Below are positions 54,635 through 64,000 of a stretch of 64,000 nucleotides of DNA, piece after piece; the stretch's first letter is position 1; each line of letters starts with the position of its first letter. The position numbers were made by a program, and so were the translations under genes. This stretch comes from Entamoeba invadens IP1 (taxonomy: Eukaryota; Evosea; Mastigamoebida; Endamoebidae). Location: assembly GCF_000330505.1 (NCBI RefSeq), contig NW_004191777.1, positions 949,638-1,013,637 of the forward strand, read 5' to 3'. A model generated the notes under the pieces. The model was not told the origin of the DNA. It saw nothing but the letters and a program-made list of their open reading frames with translations, and ran no database searches.

Positions 54635-57600
54635 ATGGATGATATCTCAATCTTGACTCATTCATTCCCTTTTCTTCTCTTACTCACTTGTCTGGCTACT
54701 TCGCAAAGTTGTTGGCACCTTAACAATTCTTCTTTGCTCTACACTTCAAGCGGAAATTGTGGCAATGAGAAACTCTGTGGGATCAACGTCCGTCGAGACA
54801 ATGATTTAACCTTCGACCTCACAACATGTTTCGATGGTGTTCTGACAATCGACCCACAAAACTTAACAGCGGACATCCTTTATTTGTACTTTGCGCAAGT
54901 CACCGCAGTGAATCAAGTCAACTTTTTTCATTATGCTAATCAGAGTCTTTTAATGAAATTCAACAACGTGGACTATTTAATGCGCGCTAACATTTATAGA
55001 ACAACAGAGATGTTTAAAGAGTCGGAAACCATTGCAGTGTCACAAACACCAATTCACGTGTTTCTAACACACAACTTCTTCACGGACATTTCTTACGTCT
55101 CGTTAATACGACCGTACATATTAATAGACTGCGACGACGAATTTGTGAGAGAAGACGGAGATGAGAAGACAATCATATTTAGAGATACTTATTATTATCT
55201 TCCTAACTGTTCGTATGCGTTCAGTTCATACTTGAGGTTTTGGGATATCTCGGTGTATGCACTTAGAGATATCTTTGTGTTGTGCTCCGTTGGTGAATAT
55301 CGACGGTTTGCATTGTGTCGAAATATCGACAAGGAGGATTTAATCAATTTTAAAGACTGCTCGTGCTCGATCAAGTCGAACTATTCGACTGCAGTTGTCG
55401 AACATTTGAACTTCAATTTTCCCGATTGCTTCTTCCAGAGCGAGCACTTCAACTTAACAATTTTCGACTATCAACAACTTGTGGTTTTTAAAGGAAACGA
55501 TGCGACCCATTGGAGGAGTTTTAATATCAAAAAGCGCACGGAAACGTTACAAATCGAAACGAACAGTGAAATCGTGTTGAGTGAAAATGTGACTCTTCCA
55601 ACAACTCAAGTCGTCTTTATTGGCAATTTTTTGTTTTCTAATTTGACAATCGAAAAGACAGAAAGTGGGCGTTCACATCATTTGGGCAATTTCAGTGCGA
55701 GTACAATAACATTAATTGGATTTGACGACAACGACATTCTGTTTTTTGGCAGTTCGAAGGATCCAAGTGTCTCGTACGATGGAATTAAAGTTGCTTGTGA
55801 ATTTCTCGAGGAGTCGCGATTTGTGTTAGAAACTTCTTCGATAGGATGTGAGTGTATTTTCAATGGAGTATACAGTTACGAGGACTGTGAGAAGGTGGGG
55901 GAGGTAGAGAGTCACCACACATTAATTTTGGAAGAGAATGTCGTGTACAATCGAATTGCCAATTTCAGAGAAATCATCTTCAAGAATGGAGCAACACTCA
56001 ATGAAAATGTTGAATGTAAAGTGTGTAAAATTAAAGGGAAAGTTGTTATAAAATCCAATTTTCTTTGTGATGAAATGGAAGTTGCGGCTAACAGTGAAGT
56101 GACAATACATGGATCTTTGACAACGAAAATTGTCACTGTGAGTGGAGACGCAAATTTCATATTTTTTACTTACAACATTTTGAATATCGAGAAGCTTATT
56201 TTGAACGCAAATTTGAGAGTTTCTGGAAATTCAATGAAAATCGGGGAGCTTCAAAATATGAAGGCAAATACATTGCAAAACAACTTAGAAATCTTCGCAT
56301 TGAAAATTGTGTTGAACGAGGTGTTGTCACTAAGCACGAAGAACGACATTTATATTGGATTGAGTGAAGGAGAACACAATATCAATTTGAATGCCAATTC
56401 TGCGACTTTATGTAACGAAATTGTCAAATTAGGAGATGTTGCTGTGACACGAGGAATATATGTAGATAACGTGAGTCAGCTTTCTATTGTGTCAATATCC
56501 AAAATACCAAGCGAGTTCTTATTACTATCACAACCAACAGAAAATCCGCTTATAATTACACAAGTACCAACGTTGAATGGTGTCAATGGAGTTTATTTAA
56601 CAATTAATAAATACCGCAAATTGGTATTCTCAGAGAGTGAACATGTCGATTATGTTTACAACAACCAAATTGTTTCTATTGGGAAACCCACACAATACTT
56701 CGATTTTCCTTTTCGTGAAGAAAAGACGTGTAAACCCATCATGCAAAACGAGCAAATGATGTATATCGATGAAGACGGAAATGTTGATTATTCGTGTTGG
56801 CCGTCAGTCAAAAACACGCACACCATTTTAGAAATAAATACGACAATGAACTACATGATGTCAAGTGAAGAGAATTACAACCAAATCAACGTCAAAGAAA
56901 CTTTTAAGTTGGTTTCATCGAACAAAGAATTGTCGCTCGTATTTTACAACGACAAAAGTGTTACTGTCGAGGGAGATGGAAACATAATTCAAACTACTCA
57001 AAGTGGCGTTTCTGAGAATTCGTTAAATGAAATTTACATTGTTGGTAGCGCAATTTTGATGTCAGACAAGTCACTTGGGATGGACTTTGAAAACAACACT
57101 ATTGTTATTTCAAAAAGTGGTAAATGTGCTATCATGTTGTTTAGCTCAACTCAACAAACATGTGTTAAGTGTCGTTTTACAAGCACTGAATCTTCCATTT
57201 GCCAAATCGTTCAGCACAATGACATTAATTGTATACACGCTGGAAGTTCTGGTGGGTGTGAACTATGTAACGACGGGTTTTATTATGATGTAACAACGCA
57301 AATATGTCTTTCATGTGTGCCTCATTGCAAAAATTGCAATGATGCAAAAACATGTGTTGTTTGTGATGACACTTACGAGGTACAAAATGGAACATGTGTC
57401 TTAAATGAAAACTGTTTACTCTTCTCAAATCAAAAGTGTTTGAAATGTCCCTCTAAGTCATCGGTCAATCCACAAAGAACACGGTGTAATGAAAGTTGTG
57501 GTTCTGGGTGTTTGTCGTGTTATGGGAATGAGTGTCAAATTTGTTCAACGAGTGAAAAGTACATTAAAAGTTCTTTAGGTTGTTCGCTTGTCTCATCTTC

Positions 57601-60055
57601 CGCGTTTTTATCCAATTTGATTGTTGAGAGTTGTGAGCCTGGATATTATACTACATATCAAACAACGTGTGAGAAGTGTCCAGAACACTGTTTGTCGTGT
57701 TATTTCGATTTTTTGTTAAACGACATTTCTTGTACGTATTGTGAATCTAATTATATTTTATCACAAAGAATTTGTGTGTTATTAAACACAACTTATTGTA
57801 CATCGTCTCGTCTTTCTAAGTGTGTTTCTTGCTCTTCCAAGTATTATTTGAATGCACAAACTGGCATTTGTGTCTCATGTGGCACTCATTGTAATTCATG
57901 TGATAACCTTGGGAATTGTATTTCATGTGAGTTGAACTCTTATTTGACTGTTTCGACGTATTTAGGAGGAAAGGATTACTGTGATACACAGCCAGTCACT
58001 GGTTGTGCGAAATACACAAATGGGAAATGTACCCGGTGTAATCCACGATTCTATTTGGACACTTACAAATGCTATGAATGTTCCACAAATTGTGTGAACT
58101 GTATTAAACCCGAAGACGGGCAACTTTTTGGCACGTGTTATACTTGTGAAAACGGCTTCTTACTTGAAAACAATCGATGCAAATCTTCAGTTAACGAGTC
58201 CCCCCACTGCGCATTAGCTTTAATGAACGATATAAGTCATTGTGTTGTCTGTGAAACAGACCACTTTCTCTTGAATGGGTCATGTCTTTCGTGTTCCAGT
58301 TTTTGTTCGAAGTGTTTGAGTGATTTGGAGTGTTTAAAATGCTTCACCAATTATTTTGTCAATGAGACGTATTCATGTGAGAAGACAACACACTTAAAAG
58401 GATGTGCCGTTATTGGTAATTATGGGTGTGAAATGTGTGACGATGGATATTCCCTCATTAACAACACGCGGTGTGTTCCATGCGTGTCCATTGCTGAACA
58501 TTGTGCGGTGTGTGATAAATATTCGTATCGGTGTAAAAAGTGTCAGACCAGTTTCTATCTCTCAGAAAGTAAATGTGTGAACTACTCGAATGTCGCTTTC
58601 TGTGTTGAAACAAATGGCGAATTTTGTACTAAATGTTCTTTTTGGCATAAAGTGAGTTCTGAACAGCTCAATCAATGCGAGAATAGTCCAGTGTGGTGGG
58701 TCATTTTATTTATAGTTATCACAGACATCATATTTATCACATCCGTCTCATTACTTGCTGCATTTGTTCTTAACAAATCGATTCAAAAAGTCGTTCAAAT
58801 GACTCGGAATATGACTGTTCCCGAAAACATGGTGATTTTCGATGCTACAAAAACAAACGAGAAATGGAACTTCTTTAAACGCAGTTCGGTGGGGGTGAAC
58901 ACCCTACTCTTGACGTTTGGAAGTGACAACAAACCCATTCCAGTCAATGAATTTTCAAAGCAAAGCATTTCATTTGGCAATTTGAAAGGCCGCCACACAG
59001 TGATCATCTCGATCGTGTCAGAGATGATCACCACAAAGAAGTACGAAATCCTTTCTACGCCCAACAAAGTTGTTTTAAAGCGACGAGAAGGGTGCAAAGT
59101 CGAAATATCAATTAAGCCACTTTGCTCGACACATATTCAAGACAAACTGCAAATTGTCGTTGACGACGCGTTTAACGGGAAACGAACAATTGAAACAGTG
59201 AGCATGGAAATCGTGACGGAAGTAACAACAAGTCTCGACTATTCAGAAGTCAAAGAAGAGAGTTATTTGGGTGCTGGTGGGTTTGGGATTGTATATAAAG
59301 GGACATTTTTGTGCAATACCGTTGCAATCAAAAGGATGAAAGAGCACACAATGTTGCTTGACAAAATCGACGAATTTGAGAAGGAAGTTGCGATGTTGGA
59401 CAAATTCAGGAACGCGTATATAGTGCACTTCTATGGTGCTGTTTTTGTCCCGACAAAAATTTGCATTGTCACCGAATACGCCGATTTTGGGAGTCTCCAC
59501 TCGGTCATGGAGAACAGGAAGAAGTCGCCTATAACAAACAAAATGAAGACAAAGATCTGTTTAGACGCTTCAAAAGGGATTTTGTATTTACACATTAATG
59601 GGATCTTACATCGAGACATAAAGCCAGATAACATCCTCATTTTCTCGTTAGAAGAGAACGTCACTGCAAACGGCAAACTGACGGACTTTGGATCGAGTCG
59701 AAATATCAACAGTTTGATGGAAAATATGACATTCACTAAAGGCGTTGGTACTCCTATTTATATGGCCCCCGAAGTACTTCTTGGGTTCAAATACAAAACA
59801 CCTGCTGATGTGTATTCGTTTGGAGTGAGTATGTACGAGTGTTTCATATGGCAAAGACCATTTTTAGATAAAGGATTTAAGTATCCATGGAACATAATAA
59901 AATATGTTACCAGTGGTGAACGTCTTCCACGAACGGAAACTATAGACATTGCGACGTACGATTTGATCAATGACTTGTGGAAGCAAAGTGCTTTAGAACG
60001 ATCCGAGATGAAAGAAGTTGTCGAGAGACTTGAGAAGATGTTTCTAACGATGTAA
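54635..60055 (+). CDS. Cysteine-rich transmembrane kinase (TMK), intronless, 1806 aa
   Basis: The frame opens at 54569 with TTG, but the ATG at 54635 begins a clear signal peptide (MDDISILTHSFPFLLLLTCL), so that start is chosen. Residues 25-830 form a large beta-rich ectodomain, with short repeated strands around 300-640 that suggest a beta-helix. Residues about 832-1348 hold dozens of CxxC repeats (CSTNCVNC, CLSCSSFCSKC). The membrane span VWWVILFIVITDIIFITSVS starts near 1352. The kinase begins LGAGGFGIVYKG near 1546 and retains VAIKRMKE, HRDIKPDN, DFGSSRN and APE. It is a paralogue of the kinase at 46556-50879: the segment from the span to the end is closely similar. Likely a surface receptor kinase; the ligand is unknown. 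Confidence 0.95.
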   Translation: MDDISILTHSFPFLLLLTCLATSQSCWHLNNSSLLYTSSGNCGNEKLCGINVRRDNDLTFDLTTCFDGVLTIDPQNLTADILYLYFAQVTAVNQVNFFHYANQSLLMKFNNVDYLMRANIYRTTEMFKESETIAVSQTPIHVFLTHNFFTDISYVSLIRPYILIDCDDEFVREDGDEKTIIFRDTYYYLPNCSYAFSSYLRFWDISVYALRDIFVLCSVGEYRRFALCRNIDKEDLINFKDCSCSIKSNYSTAVVEHLNFNFPDCFFQSEHFNLTIFDYQQLVVFKGNDATHWRSFNIKKRTETLQIETNSEIVLSENVTLPTTQVVFIGNFLFSNLTIEKTESGRSHHLGNFSASTITLIGFDDNDILFFGSSKDPSVSYDGIKVACEFLEESRFVLETSSIGCECIFNGVYSYEDCEKVGEVESHHTLILEENVVYNRIANFREIIFKNGATLNENVECKVCKIKGKVVIKSNFLCDEMEVAANSEVTIHGSLTTKIVTVSGDANFIFFTYNILNIEKLILNANLRVSGNSMKIGELQNMKANTLQNNLEIFALKIVLNEVLSLSTKNDIYIGLSEGEHNINLNANSATLCNEIVKLGDVAVTRGIYVDNVSQLSIVSISKIPSEFLLLSQPTENPLIITQVPTLNGVNGVYLTINKYRKLVFSESEHVDYVYNNQIVSIGKPTQYFDFPFREEKTCKPIMQNEQMMYIDEDGNVDYSCWPSVKNTHTILEINTTMNYMMSSEENYNQINVKETFKLVSSNKELSLVFYNDKSVTVEGDGNIIQTTQSGVSENSLNEIYIVGSAILMSDKSLGMDFENNTIVISKSGKCAIMLFSSTQQTCVKCRFTSTESSICQIVQHNDINCIHAGSSGGCELCNDGFYYDVTTQICLSCVPHCKNCNDAKTCVVCDDTYEVQNGTCVLNENCLLFSNQKCLKCPSKSSVNPQRTRCNESCGSGCLSCYGNECQICSTSEKYIKSSLGCSLVSSSAFLSNLIVESCEPGYYTTYQTTCEKCPEHCLSCYFDFLLNDISCTYCESNYILSQRICVLLNTTYCTSSRLSKCVSCSSKYYLNAQTGICVSCGTHCNSCDNLGNCISCELNSYLTVSTYLGGKDYCDTQPVTGCAKYTNGKCTRCNPRFYLDTYKCYECSTNCVNCIKPEDGQLFGTCYTCENGFLLENNRCKSSVNESPHCALALMNDISHCVVCETDHFLLNGSCLSCSSFCSKCLSDLECLKCFTNYFVNETYSCEKTTHLKGCAVIGNYGCEMCDDGYSLINNTRCVPCVSIAEHCAVCDKYSYRCKKCQTSFYLSESKCVNYSNVAFCVETNGEFCTKCSFWHKVSSEQLNQCENSPVWWVILFIVITDIIFITSVSLLAAFVLNKSIQKVVQMTRNMTVPENMVIFDATKTNEKWNFFKRSSVGVNTLLLTFGSDNKPIPVNEFSKQSISFGNLKGRHTVIISIVSEMITTKKYEILSTPNKVVLKRREGCKVEISIKPLCSTHIQDKLQIVVDDAFNGKRTIETVSMEIVTEVTTSLDYSEVKEESYLGAGGFGIVYKGTFLCNTVAIKRMKEHTMLLDKIDEFEKEVAMLDKFRNAYIVHFYGAVFVPTKICIVTEYADFGSLHSVMENRKKSPITNKMKTKICLDASKGILYLHINGILHRDIKPDNILIFSLEENVTANGKLTDFGSSRNINSLMENMTFTKGVGTPIYMAPEVLLGFKYKTPADVYSFGVSMYECFIWQRPFLDKGFKYPWNIIKYVTSGERLPRTETIDIATYDLINDLWKQSALERSEMKEVVERLEKMFLTM

Positions 60056-60097
60056 TTCACTGTTTTTACTGTTACTATAATGTCAAAGCAAAATCAA

Positions 60098-61216
60098 TTA
60101 AATGTCACTTGACCAATACAAAGCAACGTTTGGCCCATTCTCTTCATATCGCTGTTTATCAACGAAGAGATTGAACGTGGAAAGGCGGGAATAGACTTTT
60201 GCTCCTGCGCAAATGTCGTTATATGGTCGTTCACTTTTAGACACATGAACGTGCGCGGTGACGTTCTCATGAGAAGAAATCATTGTTTGCAGTTTTTGAG
60301 TCAATCCGTGCATATTGGCATTTCCTCCACACAACATTATATTGTTGTATAACTTCGGTCTGTCTTCCTCTTTGTTTTTCATGATAAGGGCAATCACTTC
60401 GTCTGAAACACCTTTCCCTTCTTTGGAGGCGATTTTGGGGTCAAATAGAATTTCTGGCGCTTGAAGTCTCTCATCGCCAAATGCAATTTTACTGTTGTCG
60501 GGGAGAACAAACTCAACTTGAATGTGTTTTTGGTACTTCCCTTCTTTCTCTTCAAAGCCACAGATATCTCGTTTAATGTCGTGGGCTATTTTCAACGCAG
60601 TAAAATCGGACAAATCGGGTACTTTATCTTTGTTCACGTTCACTATAAACTTAGTAATGTCTTGAGCACCTATATCAAGCTTCTTTACATAGTCCTTGTT
60701 TCCTTTTTGGTCACAGAACGTCGCAATTTCCGTACATGAATCGCCAGAGTCAATCACAGTAACATTGGGACTTTGAGACAAAAAGATTGGCATATAAATC
60801 GACTTATCAAAAGCCACAGCATTGATCTTTTCTTGTTCAAACAACAGTTCTGAAACAAATTTTCTCTGAGAAAGTGGAACACCTAAATGTTCGGGGAAAA
60901 AGAAGTTATTCATCTCTGGGCAAATACACATCTCATGACAACATATATGATTGATCAGTTCAGAAATATCATCTTTGTTTGCAAAAATTCCACTTTTTAG
61001 AGGGACTGTTATATCTAGAATCGAACTTTTTGAAAGTGCAACGTCACCAAACCAAATTCCACGATTGGTTTGCAAATCAAGAGCACAGAGAACATTTCTA
61101 TTGGGGTTCATACGGCCTATAACTGTCGGCATTGAAAAAAGTTCATTGTGATAATCAGTGAAGACGGAAGAGTATGCCCCAAAGTCAATAATAATTGTTG
61201 ATGGTCCTACAGTCAT
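60098..61216 (-). CDS. Highly divergent actin-like protein, 372 aa
   Basis: Length and several landmarks fit the actin fold: an N-terminal IIIDFGAYSSVFTDY strand-loop, MPTVIGRMN, an LGVPLSQRKFVSELLFE helix, VTVIDSGDSCTEIATF for the second phosphate loop, KLDIGAQDITKFI, IKRDICGF, IMLCGGNANMHGLTQKL and a C-terminal YSRLSTF. The second phosphate loop (DSGD) is intact. The first is degraded: actin's DNGSG.CKAGFAG is replaced by DFGAYSSVFTDYH, lacking the Gly-rich turn and the lysine that contacts ATP. It may therefore bind nucleotide weakly or be a scaffold. It is not conventional actin and does not match an ARP subfamily that I can name. ATG at 61216, no intron. It converges with the TMK gene, 43 bases from its stop. 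Confidence 0.82.
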   Translation of the reverse strand: MTVGPSTIIIDFGAYSSVFTDYHNELFSMPTVIGRMNPNRNVLCALDLQTNRGIWFGDVALSKSSILDITVPLKSGIFANKDDISELINHICCHEMCICPEMNNFFFPEHLGVPLSQRKFVSELLFEQEKINAVAFDKSIYMPIFLSQSPNVTVIDSGDSCTEIATFCDQKGNKDYVKKLDIGAQDITKFIVNVNKDKVPDLSDFTALKIAHDIKRDICGFEEKEGKYQKHIQVEFVLPDNSKIAFGDERLQAPEILFDPKIASKEGKGVSDEVIALIMKNKEEDRPKLYNNIMLCGGNANMHGLTQKLQTMISSHENVTAHVHVSKSERPYNDICAGAKVYSRLSTFNLFVDKQRYEENGPNVALYWSSDI

Positions 61217-61648
61217 TATGTTTTAAAAGTAATATTTGATAATTATTAAATGTTTAATCCAAAAATAATTATTAATTAAATGTTTAACCAAATTGATTTG
61301 GCAAACCAATAAATACAATAAAAATAATTATAATATATAGTTATAGTTTTCGATATTGTAAACAATGTTGTGAGGAATTTACTTGTTTTTTCATTAAATC
61401 AAATCATTTAAAACATTCATGATCTTATTAATACATTTAACTTAAATTTATAATAAAAATAATAATAAAACATAATGTTATTTTTTAAAAATTTTTTATG
61501 TTGGGAATTAAAAAAAAATATAAAAATTTCATTTTAATATTAATTAGTAATAAATAATAAAATTATAACAAAAGGAATAATACAAATTACCATGATAAAA
61601 AAATATTCACATTTTATTACCAACTTTTTTAATAATAGTTACTATATA
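61217..61648. other. AT-rich spacer
   Basis: About 430 bases of A/T-rich sequence upstream of the actin-like gene and left of the first miniature element. Nothing supportable. Confidence 0.55.
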
Positions 61649-61838
61649 CAGATAGTAGAAAATTTGGGTGTCAAGAATAAATTGGGTGTCAGATTGATTT
61701 TGAGTTATTTAATGGTTTTTCATATTTTTTTTTGGCAGGGGGAAATAAAAAAAAAAGAAACCCATTATTTTACATTAACTAATCCCTAATTTATTTGACA
61801 CCCAATTTATTCCTGACACCCTATTTTTCTACTATCTG
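61649..61838. mobile_element. Miniature inverted-repeat element, 190 bp, TA flanked
   Basis: The ends are CAGATAGTAGAAAA and its reverse complement, with TA on both sides (61647-61648, 61839-61840). The inverted repeats are about 44 bp with only a few mismatches. Each contains GGGTGTCA twice, separated by AAGAATAAATT or GGAATAAATT. The core of about 100 bp holds long A and T runs and has no coding capacity. It is a non-autonomous mariner-type MITE by its TA target and CAG ends; no parent element is in the window. Confidence 0.88.
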
Positions 61839-61905
61839 TAAAAGATTATATATTTTGTATAGTATTATTTAATTATATATAAATAATATTAATATATAAT
61901 ATATA

Positions 61906-62423
61906 AAGTCTGTTTTCTATTTAACGATATTGGGTTTTTACTATGAATGATAATAACAGTATTATAATTTATAATAAAAATAAAGTGGTTTTTCTAAAAA
62001 ATGGTTTGTATTTTATTTTTTTGTTCTTTTTTTAAAAATATGTGTTAAAAATAACAAAAAACAAAATGGCTAAACAACTGAAAAAATTATAAAGCCGAAA
62101 CGAAGAATAGGTTGGCGTTGAAATGTGAATACAAAGAAATAAACTATGTCAACCGGGTTATTCGAAATGAATAAAATGTCATGTTAGATGGAGCAGACAC
62201 GTCAAATTATCATTTGGGTCAAATTGAAAACGACAACAAGTGATTTGGAAAAAAGTCAATGCCCAGGATTTGTTTACCATTAGTTTTAATTAATGACAAT
62301 TTTATTAATAGTTAATGGTTTTTAATTAGCGATATTGGGTATAGTAAATAATGGTTTAATATTTTCGGTCTAGTTCTCTTCTTTGTTATATTTTTAAAAT
62401 ATCGCTAAATAGAAAACAGACTT
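61906..62423. mobile_element. Miniature element, 518 bp, TA flanked
   Basis: The left end AAGTCTGTTTTCTATTTAACG and the right end read as inverted repeats of about 27 bp with one mismatch, flanked by TA (61904-61905, 62424-62425). A further copy of TAGCGATATTGGGT lies in direct orientation near 62328, facing the right end, so the right portion can fold into its own hairpin. The interior (62080-62290) is less AT-rich but has no open frame. It lies only 67 bases from the previous element. Non-autonomous mariner-type element by its target duplication. Confidence 0.78.
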
Positions 62424-62425
62424 TA

Positions 62426-62735
62426 GTTTGAATTGATATTAAAAAATGAATGTTGGATAATTGTAAATTAATTGTACTGAACAACAAATGTACTAATTAT
62501 TCAATTTATTAGTTTAATTTGAATGCATACACAAACAATGTATAGTATGTTACATAAACTAATACTAAATTAACAAATTATAATATTTATTTAGTATTTT
62601 AAAAAATATATATTATGGGACTTTATAAAAGTAATATATAATTGAATAATTTTTTTTATTATTAATTATAACAAAAAATTTTTATCCATATTATATTTAT
62701 TATATAACTCTTTCTTAATTTACACAATCAATTAA
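62426..62735. other. AT-rich spacer
   Basis: About 310 bases between the 518-bp element and the 3' end of the ectodomain gene. No cysteine-rich or kinase coding remnant was found here. Confidence 0.55.
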
Positions 62736-63944
62736 TTACAAATATTGAGAGATATTAGCCAAATAACATCCATTAAAAGGGCAATATGGTTCAAGATATA
62801 TATTTGGTGCGATTAGATGACAATATATAATAGATGTTGACCCGTACCTTAATAGTCTTCCATTTTGTAGTAAGGTGAAGCCACTTGGTATGTGTTCGAT
62901 GGTCATTTCCTCTTCTGAAAACGCGAAGTCGAAGTCGAAAGTGTTGAACCCAGGCCAGAAAGAAAAGTTTTGTGGAAAGGAGATGTGACTTTTGATACTG
63001 AAAATTGCAACATCACGTGGTGCTCTGTTCATGACCTGAAATATTGTAGAAGAAGAAAAAGAAATGTTGTCGGCTTGAATAGAAAAGACACCGTCTACTA
63101 TCATCCATCCAGAGAACTCTAAAGTACCCGTTTTGATACCAAACAATTGAAGACTATCATGGAGAGTCACTACACTCCCAGATAAAATTTGTGTTAATTT
63201 AGAAACATTGAAGGAGGCTCCACTAGTAATATCTATATTACAGAACCGTCCAAGTAACATGGATTCACAAAATAACGAAGAATTTCCTTTGAGTGTGATT
63301 TGACTATACTTTGCAGTAAACTCGTTGGCGCAAGTGAGGTTGGAAGAACCAGACAATGTCAAAGATCCCGTGTTGTGAATGTTTACTTTATTAACTTCGG
63401 CTGTTGCGTCGTCTGCAAGGAAGCAACTACTGCTAGTGATCAAATTAAGATTATTATGAACTTTGAGTCTTGACGAATTTTGAAGAGTGATTTGCGAAAA
63501 AATGAGATCAATTCCCAATGCCTCAACATTTGCTGTATTTAGAATATTTAATATTCCATTTCCAGTTAATATAATGCCACCTTCTGAATTAAAATAAGAG
63601 TTTCCTGATACACTCAAACCACTTTTCTGGTTCAAAATTACTAACTTTTTTACTATAAAATTTGTCGAGTCTGAAAGTTCAAAATTTGAATTGAAAACAG
63701 CCATTGAGAGAAAGACCAAAATGTGTGAAGTGTTGTGAGTAGAAATAGACGTCGTGTTAAACAGCACTTGTGTACTAAACGTTGTGTTTGAGTTGTTTTG
63801 AAAACTAAAAACAGAACTATATGAAAACAATTTGTCAACAAGACACTCTTCAGTCAAAACGACACTTTCGTTAATAACCTGAGACGTTTTGGGACACGAA
63901 GAAAGTGTTCTTGTCAACAGAACGATAAAGAGTAAAGTTGGCAT
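62736..63944 (-). CDS. Secreted TMK-like beta-helix ectodomain without kinase, 402 aa
   Basis: The frame is open from 63971 (TTG), but the ATG at 63944 begins a good signal peptide (MPTLLFIVLLTRTLSSC), so that start is chosen. The mature part consists of short strand-turn repeats rich in Ser, Asn, Gly and Leu (SGSSNLTCANEFTAKYSQIT, GNSYFNSEGGIILTGN), typical of a right-handed beta-helix, with many N-glycosylation sequons. It resembles the N-terminal ectodomain of the TMK at 54635. It ends soon after CHLIAPNIYLEPYCPFNGCY, where a TMK would enter its cysteine repeats. No membrane span or kinase follows. It may be a truncated TMK, a secreted decoy or adhesin, or a gene whose next exon I failed to find. 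Confidence 0.75.
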   Translation of the reverse strand: MPTLLFIVLLTRTLSSCPKTSQVINESVVLTEECLVDKLFSYSSVFSFQNNSNTTFSTQVLFNTTSISTHNTSHILVFLSMAVFNSNFELSDSTNFIVKKLVILNQKSGLSVSGNSYFNSEGGIILTGNGILNILNTANVEALGIDLIFSQITLQNSSRLKVHNNLNLITSSSCFLADDATAEVNKVNIHNTGSLTLSGSSNLTCANEFTAKYSQITLKGNSSLFCESMLLGRFCNIDITSGASFNVSKLTQILSGSVVTLHDSLQLFGIKTGTLEFSGWMIVDGVFSIQADNISFSSSTIFQVMNRAPRDVAIFSIKSHISFPQNFSFWPGFNTFDFDFAFSEEEMTIEHIPSGFTLLQNGRLLRYGSTSIIYCHLIAPNIYLEPYCPFNGCYLANISQYL

Positions 63945-64000
63945 TGTGATTAAAGATTTGTTGGTAATCAATTTTGTTGATTTACGATAACAAAACCCCA

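Overview
The window looks like a nuclear scaffold from an Entamoeba species. Coding sequence is moderately AT-rich and tightly packed, and it is separated by extremely AT-rich spacers. The nine introns I could place all start with GTTTGT and are 45-172 nt long. The gene families are typical of Entamoeba: cysteine-rich transmembrane kinases (TMKs), a BspA-like leucine-rich-repeat protein, a TLDc protein, divergent Ras regulators and a large BEACH protein. A Tc1/mariner-type DNA transposon and four TA-flanked miniature elements fit a DNA-transposon-rich genome such as the E. invadens lineage better than E. histolytica, but the species call is an inference. Two 100-base N blocks (21215-21314 and 50593-50692) are assembly gaps inside genes.

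Layout. 1-8.5 kb: diacylglycerol kinase, an unknown 213-aa protein, a TLDc protein, an unknown 141-aa protein and a RasGAP-like protein that lacks the arginine finger. 8.5-13.4 kb: long AT-rich spacers with decayed coding-like scraps and one doubtful small gene. 13.4-21.9 kb: a Rab5-like GTPase with spliced exons, an EXO1-type nuclease and a BEACH/WD40 protein interrupted by a gap. 22.4-25.1 kb: a 2655-bp mariner-like element with 517-bp terminal inverted repeats, an ORF1/ORF2 transposase joined across an A_AAA_AAA heptamer, and a 214-bp miniature element nested in its right repeat. 25.4-31.6 kb: a lipid-anchored Smr-domain protein, a three-exon RasGEF, an unknown protein and a NudC/NUDT12-type Nudix hydrolase. 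32.3-46.5 kb: a BspA-like LRR protein, a two-exon RasGEF, a four-EF-hand protein, a RasGAP fused to a CARMIL-like PH/LRR half, a coiled-coil protein and an isolated BspA N-terminal cap. 46.5-64 kb: a three-exon TMK, a three-exon tetraspanin, an intronless TMK, a highly divergent actin-like protein, two adjacent miniature elements and a secreted TMK-like ectodomain with no kinase.

How the genes relate. The window is rich in signalling and membrane-trafficking genes: two RasGEFs, one competent-looking and one degraded RasGAP, a Rab, a DGK, an EF-hand protein, two receptor-like kinases, a tetraspanin and a BEACH protein. Adjacent genes do not form operons, and any functional link between them is inferred from family knowledge only. 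No rRNA genes, tRNA genes or CRISPR arrays were seen.
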